Source: Burkholderiaceae bacterium
GTDB taxonomy: Bacteria > Pseudomonadota > Gammaproteobacteria > Burkholderiales > Burkholderiaceae
NCBI GenBank assembly: GCA_947472645.1
Contig: CANJBQ010000024.1
Location: forward strand, 1 to 45,342
Direction: 5' to 3'
DNA length: 45,342 nt
How positions within the stretch are numbered: the stretch's first letter is position 1; every line of letters starts with the position of its first letter. Shown here piece by piece: positions 1 to 8,351 of the stretch. The notes under the pieces are model-generated. The model worked only from the letters and a program-made list of their open reading frames with translations. It searched no databases and had not been told where the DNA came from. A program made the translations under genes and the position numbers.

Positions 1-25
1 AAGAGCCAACTAAAAATTCTTTACG

Positions 26-556
26 TTATTTAGGCTGACTGACAGTAACTAAGGCTGGTCGCAATACCCGGTCAGCAATTAAATACCCCTTTTGTAAAAC
101 CGTGACTATCGTATTCGATTCTTGATCAGATGGAATCGTAGCAATAGCTTGATGATGATGGGGGTCAAACTTACTTCCAATATCTGGATGAATTTCTACA
201 ATTTTTCCTTTTTCAAGAGCGCCTTTCATTTGTTTCAAGGTTAATTCCACGCCCTCTTTTAATTTGGTAATGTCCTCATTGTGATGCTCCATTGCCGCAT
301 GCATACTGTCCATGACAGGTAGCAAATACTCTGCAAAACTTTCAATGGCAAATTTATGCGCTTTAGCAACATCCTCAACTGCTCGTCGACGCGTGTTTTC
401 TGCCTCAGCCTTGGCTCTTAAAAATGCATCCTTGCTATCGTTTAATAATTGCGTCAATTGTGTAACCTGCTGATCCACCGAAGCTTCTTGGGAAACGGGG
501 TTTGTCGAGTCAACTTCAGACGTTTGCTCAATCGATGTTTTGTTTTCTTCAGTCAT
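26..556 (-). CDS. grpE: GrpE, nucleotide exchange factor of the DnaK chaperone
   Basis: GrpE releases ADP from DnaK in the cytoplasmic Hsp70 cycle. The 176-residue product has the family layout: an acidic, low-complexity N-terminus (1-30), a long charged helix with coiled-coil character (about 30-95, containing [12 protein letters not shown]), and a C-terminal beta domain ending in the conserved stretch [16 protein letters not shown] (about 154-170). Length is normal for the family. It lies downstream of hrcA and hemH on the same strand. A sigma-32-like promoter sits about 50 bases before its start. dnaK would be expected just beyond the left edge of the window, which is not visible here. Assignment is secure. 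Confidence 0.96.
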   Translation of the reverse strand: MTEENKTSIEQTSEVDSTNPVSQEASVDQQVTQLTQLLNDSKDAFLRAKAEAENTRRRAVEDVAKAHKFAIESFAEYLLPVMDSMHAAMEHHNEDITKLKEGVELTLKQMKGALEKGKIVEIHPDIGSKFDPHHHQAIATIPSDQESNTIVTVLQKGYLIADRVLRPALVTVSQPK

Positions 557-608
557 TTCAATACTTTAGGAGATTAAGGTTAAATAAATATCACATTACT
601 AATTTAAG

Positions 609-634
609 ATATAGGCAATGAGAGTGATTTCAAG
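609..634 (-). promoter_or_regulatory. Sigma-32 (heat-shock) type promoter of grpE
   Basis: Read on the minus strand, CTTGAAA (628-634) is followed after 11 bases by GCCTATAT (609-616). This is close to the known heat-shock consensus CTTGAAA-N11-16-CCCCATnT, with six of the seven defined -10 positions matching when the 8-mer is aligned. It ends about 50 bases upstream of the grpE start. I saw no CIRCE inverted repeat (TTAGCACTC-N9-GAGTGCTAA) in this gap, so HrcA control of grpE from this site is not supported. Assignment is by motif and position only. Confidence 0.6.
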
Positions 635-658
635 CCCTATTCATAAAAAAATTAAACT

Positions 659-1783
659 TTACTCAGCGAGAGATTTTTCTAAGTCTTGGTAGCGAGTATT
701 TCGTAATGTCAGCTCCGCTTCTGAAGTGCTCTTATTACCCCAACCGAGCGTGTGTTCCTCTACTATGGCTTTTAAGGCCATGATCCATTGTGGTTGAGAG
801 TTCAGGCATGCTATCGCGTTATAGGTCTGTCCACCAGCATGCCGAAATATTTCTTTACCTTCCATGGCAATTTCCTCGAGGGTCTCTAAACAATCTGCAG
901 GGAATCCCGGACAAAAAATATCGACCCTAGTTGTGCCTAACTTACCTAAGTTCTCAAGCAATGGCGCTGTGTAGGGCTTTAACCACTCGGCTTTACCAAA
1001 ACGCGATTGAAAACTAACTAAGGCTTCCTCTTTAGATAAACCGAGAGATTCGCGCAGCAAACGTCCTGTTTTATGGCACTCACAGTGATATGGATCACCT
1101 AAATTTAATGTTCGTTTCGGAACGCCATGAAAAGACAGAATCAATTTTTCACCTTGAGCAAAATTGGGCTTGCCATGCAAGACCCAAAACTCCTCAACCT
1201 GAGCTTTTAAAGCTGCAATATAAAGTGGGTGATCATGAAAATGTTTAATTGTCCTTATTTCTGGTGGATTTCTACTTTCTTTATAAACTCGGAAAATTTC
1301 ATCATAAGTAGAGGCTGTCGTCGCGGCTGAATATTGTGGGTAAAGTGGTAAGACGAGTAAACGATCTACTCCTTGTTGATCTAATTTATCTAAAACACTT
1401 TCCAAAGATGGATTGCCATATCTCATCCCCAACTCAACAACAACCTGATGAGATGGGTCCGTGTTTAAAGCTTTCTGGAGAAGAGTGGCTTGATTATTTG
1501 AATGAACAAACAATGGTGCACCTCCTTCAGGGCCATCGATCCACACTGATGCATATTTTTTTGCAGAGGCACTTGATCGTATCGGCAAAATGATCAAATT
1601 CAAAATAAACCACCAAATAACTTTGGGAATTTCTATGACGCGAGGATCCGATAAAAACTGCTTCAAATAAGGACGAACCTTTTGGGCCGTTGGCGCGTCT
1701 GGTGTACCAAGATTAACCAGCAATATACCTATTTTTGCGCTAGTTGCATGCGCTTTAAGAGGGTCTAATTTTTGTTTATTCAC
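659..1783 (-). CDS. hemH: Ferrochelatase
   Basis: Ferrochelatase inserts Fe2+ into protoporphyrin IX in the last step of protoheme synthesis, at the inner face of the membrane. The 374-residue protein begins with the family hallmark GILLVNLGTPDAP (about 18-30). It carries the catalytic histidine in LSFHGVPKR (His219) and the C-terminal motif FCPGFPADCLETLEEI (about 290-305). Length is typical of proteobacterial HemH. The gene starts 15 bases after the hrcA stop and lies before grpE, so it sits inside a heat-shock gene cluster. Co-transcription with hrcA is likely from spacing. Confidence 0.96.
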   Translation of the reverse strand: MNKQKLDPLKAHATSAKIGILLVNLGTPDAPTAQKVRPYLKQFLSDPRVIEIPKVIWWFILNLIILPIRSSASAKKYASVWIDGPEGGAPLFVHSNNQATLLQKALNTDPSHQVVVELGMRYGNPSLESVLDKLDQQGVDRLLVLPLYPQYSAATTASTYDEIFRVYKESRNPPEIRTIKHFHDHPLYIAALKAQVEEFWVLHGKPNFAQGEKLILSFHGVPKRTLNLGDPYHCECHKTGRLLRESLGLSKEEALVSFQSRFGKAEWLKPYTAPLLENLGKLGTTRVDIFCPGFPADCLETLEEIAMEGKEIFRHAGGQTYNAIACLNSQPQWIMALKAIVEEHTLGWGNKSTSEAELTLRNTRYQDLEKSLAE

Positions 1784-1798
1784 AATTTGCTTTCGAAC

Positions 1799-2812
1799 TT
1801 ACTGCTGGCTTAATGCACTACTTAATAGCTTAGCAGTAATATCGACAATCGGAATTACTCTCTCATAAGCCATTCTAGTGGGTCCAATCACGCCAAGTGT
1901 ACCAACTATGATACCGTTAACTTGATACGGTGCCGTGATGACAGCCATATCGTCGATGGGTACTAAGCTACTTTCACCACCAATAAAAATTTGAATGCCA
2001 CTCGCTTTACTAGACTCATCTAATAACTGTATAAGGCTTGCTTGATGTTCAAATACTTTAAATAAGCGCTTAATCTTATCCATATCTGAAACTAATTCGC
2101 CAACTTCCAATAACTTCTTTTCACCAGAGATCACCACAGCATCTTGATTTTCTTTTAAGGAGTCTGAGCTTGCTTCTACCGCCTGATTCATGAGCGCAGT
2201 AATATCGGCTCTTAATCCATCTAGCTCAAGCCTTAAACGAGCACGAACAGACTCAAAATCGAGTCCCGCATAATTTGAGTTAATGTAATTACTAGCCTCA
2301 ACAAGCTGGGAAGGTGAATAGTCAGTATTTGTCATTAAAATTCGGTTTTGCACGTCGCCTTGCGGGGATACTAAAATCAGTAAAATCCTTTTTTCAGACA
2401 AGCGTAAAAACTCAATTTGACGGAATACTTGCGTGCGTTTTGGCGCCATCACCACACCCGCAAAACTCGATAAATTCGATAAAACTTGAGCCGCAGCTGC
2501 AATGACCCTTTGTGGTGCATCTGGCTGGATACCATCAGTCGCTTCTCTTTTGGCAATTTCTTCAAGAGGCTGAATCGTTAACATGGTGTCGACAAATAAT
2601 CGATACCCTCTAGGCGTCGGAATCCTACCCGCTGATGTGTGAGGGCTGGTAACAAAGCCCATATCCTCTAAATCTGCCATCACATTACGTATCGTTGCTG
2701 CAGACAAATCAAGCCCGGAGTGCCTAGAAAGGGTTCTAGAACCGACAGGCTGCCCCTCGGATATATATCTTTCGATCAGGGTTTTAAGTAGTTCTCGTGC
2801 TCTTTTATCCAT
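1799..2812 (-). CDS. hrcA: HrcA, heat-inducible transcription repressor
   Basis: HrcA represses chaperone genes by binding CIRCE operators, and its activity depends on GroEL. The product has an N-terminal winged-helix domain (about 1-75) with [11 protein letters not shown] and [17 protein letters not shown], and a C-terminal GAF-like sensor region containing IFIGGE and [11 protein letters not shown]. The frame is open to a TTG at 2833, with ATG codons at 2821 and 2812. I chose 2812 because the protein then begins [12 protein letters not shown], as the family does. None of the three has a clear ribosome site. It is divergent from nadK, and hemH follows after 15 bases. Confidence 0.93.
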   Translation of the reverse strand: MDKRARELLKTLIERYISEGQPVGSRTLSRHSGLDLSAATIRNVMADLEDMGFVTSPHTSAGRIPTPRGYRLFVDTMLTIQPLEEIAKREATDGIQPDAPQRVIAAAAQVLSNLSSFAGVVMAPKRTQVFRQIEFLRLSEKRILLILVSPQGDVQNRILMTNTDYSPSQLVEASNYINSNYAGLDFESVRARLRLELDGLRADITALMNQAVEASSDSLKENQDAVVISGEKKLLEVGELVSDMDKIKRLFKVFEHQASLIQLLDESSKASGIQIFIGGESSLVPIDDMAVITAPYQVNGIIVGTLGVIGPTRMAYERVIPIVDITAKLLSSALSQQ

Positions 2813-2861
2813 ATAAGTCATGATTCTAACCAATCCTGACCGATTTGGTGGCAGGTTTAAT

Positions 2862-2890
2862 TTGAAAGTGTTCTTTTGCTATGGTTTAAT
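2862..2890 (+). promoter_or_regulatory. Sigma-70 promoter of nadK-recN, possibly giving a leaderless mRNA
   Basis: TTGAAA (2862-2867) and TTTAAT (2885-2890) are separated by exactly 17 bases. Each hexamer matches the sigma-70 consensus at five of six positions. Transcription would be expected to begin six to seven bases after the -10, at or beside the A of the ATG at 2897. This promoter lies in the short divergent gap between hrcA and nadK. Start-site mapping is not available, so the assignment rests on sequence match and position. Confidence 0.55.
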
Positions 2891-2896
2891 CAAGGA

Positions 2897-3796
2897 ATGG
2901 CAAATCAAAAAAACTCAACATCTATCTTTCTACGTGTTGCTTTAATTGGTAAATTTCAGGCTGAAGGTATCGATCAGGTGATTGAACAACTGACTTCACT
3001 GGTTGCTAAGCAAGGCTGTCAAGTATTTATCGAAGAAGAAACAGCGCGCTTTACTAAACTGACAAAACAACCTTCCATCAAAATTAGTGAACTTGAAGGT
3101 CAAATCGATGCCGTCATTGTGATTGGTGGTGATGGAACTTTGCTCGGCGTTGGTCGTCATCTCGCTGGTGCCAATATTCCCGTGATCGGCATTAATATGG
3201 GTCGATTAGGTTATATGACCGATATTCCATTGCAAGAAGTAGCACAGATACTGCCGCAAATGCTTCAAGGTAGCTATGAACTTGATTCTCGATCATTGTT
3301 GGAAGCAGAAGTGGTGCGTGAAAACGCAATCACTCATTTTGGACTTGCTTTAAATGATGTAGTGGTGAATCGCTCTCGTTTAACTGGCATGGTTGAACTT
3401 GCTGTCAGTGTGAATGGTAGCTTTATGTACAACCAACGATCAGACGGCTTAATCGTGGCTACTCCAACAGGCTCAACCGCTTATAGCCTTTCTGCTGGTG
3501 GGCCGATTTTGCACCCACGTGTTGATGGTATCGTTTTGACTCCAATCTCCCCCCATGCTTTATCGAATCGCCCTATCGTGCTCCCAGCAAATGTGGAAAT
3601 TACCATTGAGGTTGCTGGAGGAAAAGACGTTAGTGCTCACTTTGACATGCAGTCTCTGTCGACTTTACAAATTGGGGATCAAATTCGCGTAAGGAAATCA
3701 CAGAAGCTCGTGACACTTTTACATCCGAAAGGCCATAGTGACTATCGGATACTTCGAGAAAAATTACACTGGAACGAGTACCCTTCGTCTTTGTAA
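2897..3796 (+). CDS. nadK: NAD kinase (ATP-NAD kinase)
   Basis: NAD kinase phosphorylates NAD+ to NADP+, and is the only route to NADP in most bacteria. With the start at 2897 the protein has 299 residues and begins MANQKNST. It shows the nucleotide-binding GGDGT motif (77-81), the LNDVVV segment, and the conserved TPTGSTAYSLSAGGPI block. The frame extends upstream to a TTG at 2876, giving a seven-residue extension. I prefer the ATG because the promoter at 2862-2890 predicts an RNA start at about 2897. An AAGGA directly abuts the ATG, too close to work as a normal ribosome site. recN follows after six bases, so the two are probably co-transcribed. Confidence 0.95.
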   Translation: MANQKNSTSIFLRVALIGKFQAEGIDQVIEQLTSLVAKQGCQVFIEEETARFTKLTKQPSIKISELEGQIDAVIVIGGDGTLLGVGRHLAGANIPVIGINMGRLGYMTDIPLQEVAQILPQMLQGSYELDSRSLLEAEVVRENAITHFGLALNDVVVNRSRLTGMVELAVSVNGSFMYNQRSDGLIVATPTGSTAYSLSAGGPILHPRVDGIVLTPISPHALSNRPIVLPANVEITIEVAGGKDVSAHFDMQSLSTLQIGDQIRVRKSQKLVTLLHPKGHSDYRILREKLHWNEYPSSL

Positions 3797-3802
3797 AAAA
3801 AT

Positions 3803-5470
3803 ATGCTACAAAATTTAGATATTCGCGATTTTGTCATCGTCAATCATCTTGAATTAGATTTGATGAATGGCTTTACCGTTCTGACAGGCGAAACCGGTGC
3901 AGGAAAATCAATCTTGCTCGATGCTTTGGCCATTGCAATGGGTGGACGTGCCGATAGCAGTCTAATTCGTGAAGGTTGTTTGCGCGCGCATATCTGTGCC
4001 AATTTTTCTATTTCTACTGAAATACAAGGACTACTAAATCCATGGTTAGAGGAGTTTGGTTTTCCATTAGAGGATGAGGGCCATACCATTCAATTAAAAC
4101 GAATCATTGAAGTTTCCGGTCGAACCCGTGCCTTCATTAATGGGACGAATGCAACTCTGCATCAAATGAAAGAATTAGGTGAACAACTTGTCGATATACA
4201 TGGTCAACATGAACATCAATTACTCTTAAAGCCAGGCGCACAAAGAGACTTACTTGATCGTCATGCGAACCTCATGTTGATGCGCGATGAAGTGATCCAA
4301 ACTCATCAACATTGGATGGCTGTTGAAAAAAAATTGAAGCTAGCAAATGCTGCAGGCCAAAATCTGGCGAAAGAAAAAGAACGCTTGGAATGGCAGCTTG
4401 AAGAATTAAATCTTTTAGCCCCAAAATCTGGGGAATGGTCAGAAATTCAGGTTGAACATAGCAGACTGTCCCATGCGGCAGAACTCATTGAAGGCTCTCA
4501 AGAGTTAGTAAATCTTCTGAGTGAAGGGGAAAATGCTTTAATCGATCAAATATCTAAGGCGCAAACTCTTCTAGAGAGTTTATTGCGAATGGATAATGCC
4601 TTACTCAGCGCCAAAGAAGCTCTAGAGCCAGCGGCGATTCAGATCGATGAAGCTGCACATACCATTAATCGCTATTTACAAAAACTCGATTTAGATCCTG
4701 ACCGTTTAAGTCTGCTCGATGCACGGCTTCAAGAATACTATCGATTGTCTAAAAAAATTCATTGCCAACCCGATGAATTGCCTCAGGTTTGGGAAGATTT
4801 GCAACAAGAATTATCTTCATTAGAAGCAGCTCAAAATATCGCAGCTCTTGAAAAAGATCTTGCTAAAGCCTCTCAGGATTACTTAAAGATTGCTAAGCAA
4901 TTATCACAAGCAAGAAAATCAGCCGCTGTAGATTTATCCAAAGAGGTTACTGAAGCTATGCAACATCTTGCAATGACCGGGGGAAGCTTTAGCATTGAAT
5001 TAATCCCCCTAGAGCAAGGCAATCAATTTGGATTAGAAAGTATTGATTTTCTGGTGGCCGGACACCCGGGTGTAAAACCAAGATCAATTGCTAAAGTAGC
5101 TTCCGGTGGTGAGCTTGCCCGCATTAGCTTGGCTATCGCTGTGATTGCCAGCCGTGCTAGTGCCATACCCACCTTAATATTTGACGAAGTAGACGCAGGT
5201 ATCGGCGGAGCTGTTGCACAAACGGTTGGGGGCTTACTCAAGAAATTAGGAAAGTCACATCAAGTAATGTGTGTAACTCATCTTCCACAAGTTGCTGCTC
5301 AAGGCGATCAACAATGGCGTGTTCAAAAAATCATAGAGAATCAACAAACTTTAAGCGAGATCCAAGTGCTGACTCGACAAGATCGAGTTCAAGAAATCGC
5401 AAGGATGCTAGGCGGGGCATCCATTACAGACACCACCCTAAGACATGCGCGCGAACTACTTGGTCAATGA
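3803..5470 (+). CDS. recN: RecN, SMC-like DNA repair ATPase
   Basis: RecN is an SMC-like ATPase acting early in recombinational repair of double-strand breaks. The 555-residue protein has Walker A GETGAGKS (29-36), two central coiled-coil arms (about 160-370), the ABC signature VASGGELARISLA and Walker B TLIFDEVDAGIGG in the C-terminal half, followed by a VTHLPQVAAQ switch. The length is normal. It follows nadK by six bases. Its stop overlaps the convergent glnE stop by seven bases, leaving no room for a separate terminator. Confidence 0.97.
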   Translation: MLQNLDIRDFVIVNHLELDLMNGFTVLTGETGAGKSILLDALAIAMGGRADSSLIREGCLRAHICANFSISTEIQGLLNPWLEEFGFPLEDEGHTIQLKRIIEVSGRTRAFINGTNATLHQMKELGEQLVDIHGQHEHQLLLKPGAQRDLLDRHANLMLMRDEVIQTHQHWMAVEKKLKLANAAGQNLAKEKERLEWQLEELNLLAPKSGEWSEIQVEHSRLSHAAELIEGSQELVNLLSEGENALIDQISKAQTLLESLLRMDNALLSAKEALEPAAIQIDEAAHTINRYLQKLDLDPDRLSLLDARLQEYYRLSKKIHCQPDELPQVWEDLQQELSSLEAAQNIAALEKDLAKASQDYLKIAKQLSQARKSAAVDLSKEVTEAMQHLAMTGGSFSIELIPLEQGNQFGLESIDFLVAGHPGVKPRSIAKVASGGELARISLAIAVIASRASAIPTLIFDEVDAGIGGAVAQTVGGLLKKLGKSHQVMCVTHLPQVAAQGDQQWRVQKIIENQQTLSEIQVLTRQDRVQEIARMLGGASITDTTLRHARELLGQ

Positions 5471-8235
5471 GCGTTTAGCATCAGTTGTCGCCAAAGTTGT
5501 TGGACCCGCTCCCTAGCCTCTAAAAATGGTTCGTTACTATCTAGATTAGAAACACGTGCAACAGTTTGCCCATCAAGTCGCAATTGATGCTGTTTTTTTC
5601 TAAATAAGCGGTAGGCCTTGGAAACATCATCGGCCTCTTGTTGTTGAATAATAGAATATTGAGCAGCTTTTTTCAGTAAGGTAATGTTTCCTAAATTTTG
5701 AATGAGCTCTGGACATTCTCTAGCGTGCTGTAAAACAATCAACTGCACCATAAACTCAATATCAACCATGCCACCCGTATCATGCTTTAGATCAAATAAA
5801 TCGGTGCGGTTAGGATGTCCTTCATGAATTTTTTGCCGCATATTCTGAATTTGTGTTCTTAAATAGATAGGGTCTCTTAACATCATTAAAACCTCAGAGC
5901 GTATTTCATTAAAACGCGACCCCGCTGTCAAACTTCCAGCACAAAATCTAGCACGCGTTAGGGCTTGATGCTCCCATAACCACGCAGTATTACTACCCTG
6001 TAACATTTGGTATTGTGAAAATGAAGTAAGACTCGTCACCATCAATCCAGATACTCCATTAGGACGTAGACGTGTATCAATATCAAATAAGGTTCCCGAA
6101 CTCGTCGCCGTTGTAAACCACATAATGAGTCGACGAACTAATACCAGAAAATGCTCCACCCATTCCTCCCGAAAAGCAGGATGTAAATCATCGTAAACAA
6201 AGACTAAATCTAGATCAGACCCATATCCCAACTCTTTGCCACCTAACTTTCCATAAGCAATAACACCAAACCCTGAATCTTGAATATTCATCGGAAGATT
6301 ATGTTTCTTTGCAATAGGCGCCCAAATTTGATGTAGCGTTTCCTCAATAACAATATCTGCCATCGTGGATAAACGATCACTTACATCTTCAACCATTAAA
6401 GAATTTTCACGACCAATACCTAAGTCAGCAAGTAGGGTTTGGAAAATTTCCGCATGATGGGAATCTCTTAATGCATTCCATAATTGCTCTTGGCTAGAGT
6501 CCTCTAGTTGAATTGCTGCTAACTTTCTTTTTAGCTGTAACTGCCACTCAAGCCAATAGGTAGAGCCATCATGCTCGGGTGATAAAACATGTTCTGGCTG
6601 AATTAATTCATCCAGAACATGTGGGTGCTTAATTAAATAGCTAGTACCCCAAGTAGATTCTTTTAAGAGTACAAAAACCCGCTCTAAAACTTTTGGGTAC
6701 TCTCTTAATAATGATAAATAGACTGCTCTACGAAGAATCACCTCAATCAAATCTATAAATTGAAGTAGTACATGTGCCGAGACACTGGGTTGATATTCGG
6801 CAACTCTGAGTAAAATAATATTAAGATTTTGTTTTGCCACATCATTGGTTAATAGATATCTTGGACTTTTTAATAATCGTTCATAACGTATTTTAAATTC
6901 TGGATATAGCTCAAAAAATCCAAAGAAATGCTCATCTACAATAGCCCCTTGGCTGGGCTGATTATTTAGCGTAAATGCTTCAGAAAATAATTTGGCAACA
7001 TCTGTTTGATGATTCTTTAAAGTTTTTAAAAATAACTCCGTTGACTCAAAGTTCATACTATAAGCAAGTCGGAGAAGTGATGGCTGATCAATTGGCAAAT
7101 AATGAATCTGTGCATCATTCCACCATTGCAGGCGATGCTCTAGTTGCCGAAAGAAGTAATACGCGTCGAGCAAACGATGAATATCTTTTTCCGGCAAAAA
7201 TCGTAAGGACTTAATGACTTTAAGTGTTTGAACCGTTGACCTAATCCTTAGAGATTGTTCTTGCCCACCCCGAATTAATTGATACATTTGTGCCAAAAAC
7301 TCTATTTCTCGAATTCCGCCAGTACCCAATTTAATATCTGCTGCTCGATCGGGGAATTGTGTGGCTCTTAAATTAGCCTCATAACGAATTTGTTGATGCA
7401 AGTTTCTAACAGCATCAATAATCCCATAATCGAGGTATTTACGGTAAACAAATGGCTTCACTAATCGCGTTAATGCAGCGCAAAGTCCCGATCCATCATC
7501 TTGCGAGAGCGGATAAACTAAACGCGCCTTAATCCAAGCATATCGTTCCCACTCTCTTCCCTGGACCAAAAAATATTCTTCGAGCATCTTTAAAGAACAC
7601 ACTAAAGGTCCTGAATCCCCATTGGGCCTTAATCGCATATCCACTCGAAAAACAAAGCCTTCCGCCGTTAGCTCAGTGAGGCCTTTAATGACTTTTTTGC
7701 CTAAAATGGTGAACCATTCATGGTGCGATATTGACTTAAGCCCTCCCTGAGTCTGTCCATCGGTGTCATATAAAAAGATAAGGTCTATGTCTGAGCTCAC
7801 ATTAAGCTCTTTCCCACCCAACTTCCCCATCCCAATAACCCACATCTTCATTTCCTGGTGAAATTGGTCATAGGGCCTACCAAAGTTAGGAAAAAGTTGC
7901 TGCGAGTAGTATTCGGTAATAAGGAATAATGCTTTTTCAGCTAACGACGTGACTGCTTGCATCACTTCCTCTAAGGCTGCTTTTCCTGATAAATCTCTTA
8001 GAGCGAGCAACAACATCAATTTTTGTCGAGAGATCCGAATTTTTGCTAAAAAGTCAGTCTCATCAAGCGCGAGAAAGTAATTTCCCAAATTTTCTTCAAA
8101 AATGGTCTCTATGACATCTTGATGGACCTCCTGATGAGAGCGGTCTAATATCAACTTTCCCCAATCAGGATGAGCATTTAGCCTTGTTTGGACGAATTGT
8201 GAGTACTGTTTTGCAATATCAAGTTCAATGGACAT
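5464..8235 (-). CDS. glnE: Glutamine synthetase adenylyltransferase / adenylyl-removase
   Basis: GlnE is a bifunctional enzyme that adds AMP to, and removes it from, glutamine synthetase, tuning nitrogen assimilation under PII control. The 923-residue protein has two nucleotidyltransferase domains with paired aspartates: SSDIDLIFLYD near residue 148 (removase half) and GSDLDLVFVYD near residue 675 (transferase half). Each is preceded by a GKLGGKEL segment. HDTGGMVDIEFMVQ near the C-terminus is also a family mark. Length matches other GlnE proteins. It is a single gene on this strand, overlaps recN tail to tail, and is divergent from the YhdP-family gene. Confidence 0.96.
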   Translation of the reverse strand: MSIELDIAKQYSQFVQTRLNAHPDWGKLILDRSHQEVHQDVIETIFEENLGNYFLALDETDFLAKIRISRQKLMLLLALRDLSGKAALEEVMQAVTSLAEKALFLITEYYSQQLFPNFGRPYDQFHQEMKMWVIGMGKLGGKELNVSSDIDLIFLYDTDGQTQGGLKSISHHEWFTILGKKVIKGLTELTAEGFVFRVDMRLRPNGDSGPLVCSLKMLEEYFLVQGREWERYAWIKARLVYPLSQDDGSGLCAALTRLVKPFVYRKYLDYGIIDAVRNLHQQIRYEANLRATQFPDRAADIKLGTGGIREIEFLAQMYQLIRGGQEQSLRIRSTVQTLKVIKSLRFLPEKDIHRLLDAYYFFRQLEHRLQWWNDAQIHYLPIDQPSLLRLAYSMNFESTELFLKTLKNHQTDVAKLFSEAFTLNNQPSQGAIVDEHFFGFFELYPEFKIRYERLLKSPRYLLTNDVAKQNLNIILLRVAEYQPSVSAHVLLQFIDLIEVILRRAVYLSLLREYPKVLERVFVLLKESTWGTSYLIKHPHVLDELIQPEHVLSPEHDGSTYWLEWQLQLKRKLAAIQLEDSSQEQLWNALRDSHHAEIFQTLLADLGIGRENSLMVEDVSDRLSTMADIVIEETLHQIWAPIAKKHNLPMNIQDSGFGVIAYGKLGGKELGYGSDLDLVFVYDDLHPAFREEWVEHFLVLVRRLIMWFTTATSSGTLFDIDTRLRPNGVSGLMVTSLTSFSQYQMLQGSNTAWLWEHQALTRARFCAGSLTAGSRFNEIRSEVLMMLRDPIYLRTQIQNMRQKIHEGHPNRTDLFDLKHDTGGMVDIEFMVQLIVLQHARECPELIQNLGNITLLKKAAQYSIIQQQEADDVSKAYRLFRKKQHQLRLDGQTVARVSNLDSNEPFLEARERVQQLWRQLMLNAH

Positions 8236-8351
8236 CTCAAAATAGTAACAAAAATTCTATGGCCTTTATCACCTTATCGGATAATAAGGGCTATGTTAAC
8301 GAACTTTTTAAATCAAATGCCTTTGCGCATTATTGAGACAATTTCAGTTAT

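Noticed and set aside
2813..2896. CIRCE operator in the hrcA-nadK gap
   Set aside because: Looked for TTAGCACTC/GAGTGCTAA on both strands; nothing close is present.
8272..8289. Inverted repeat CCTTAT-N6-ATAAGG between glnE and the YhdP-family gene
   Set aside because: Only six A/T-rich base pairs, with no T-run and no clear link to a promoter; could easily be chance.
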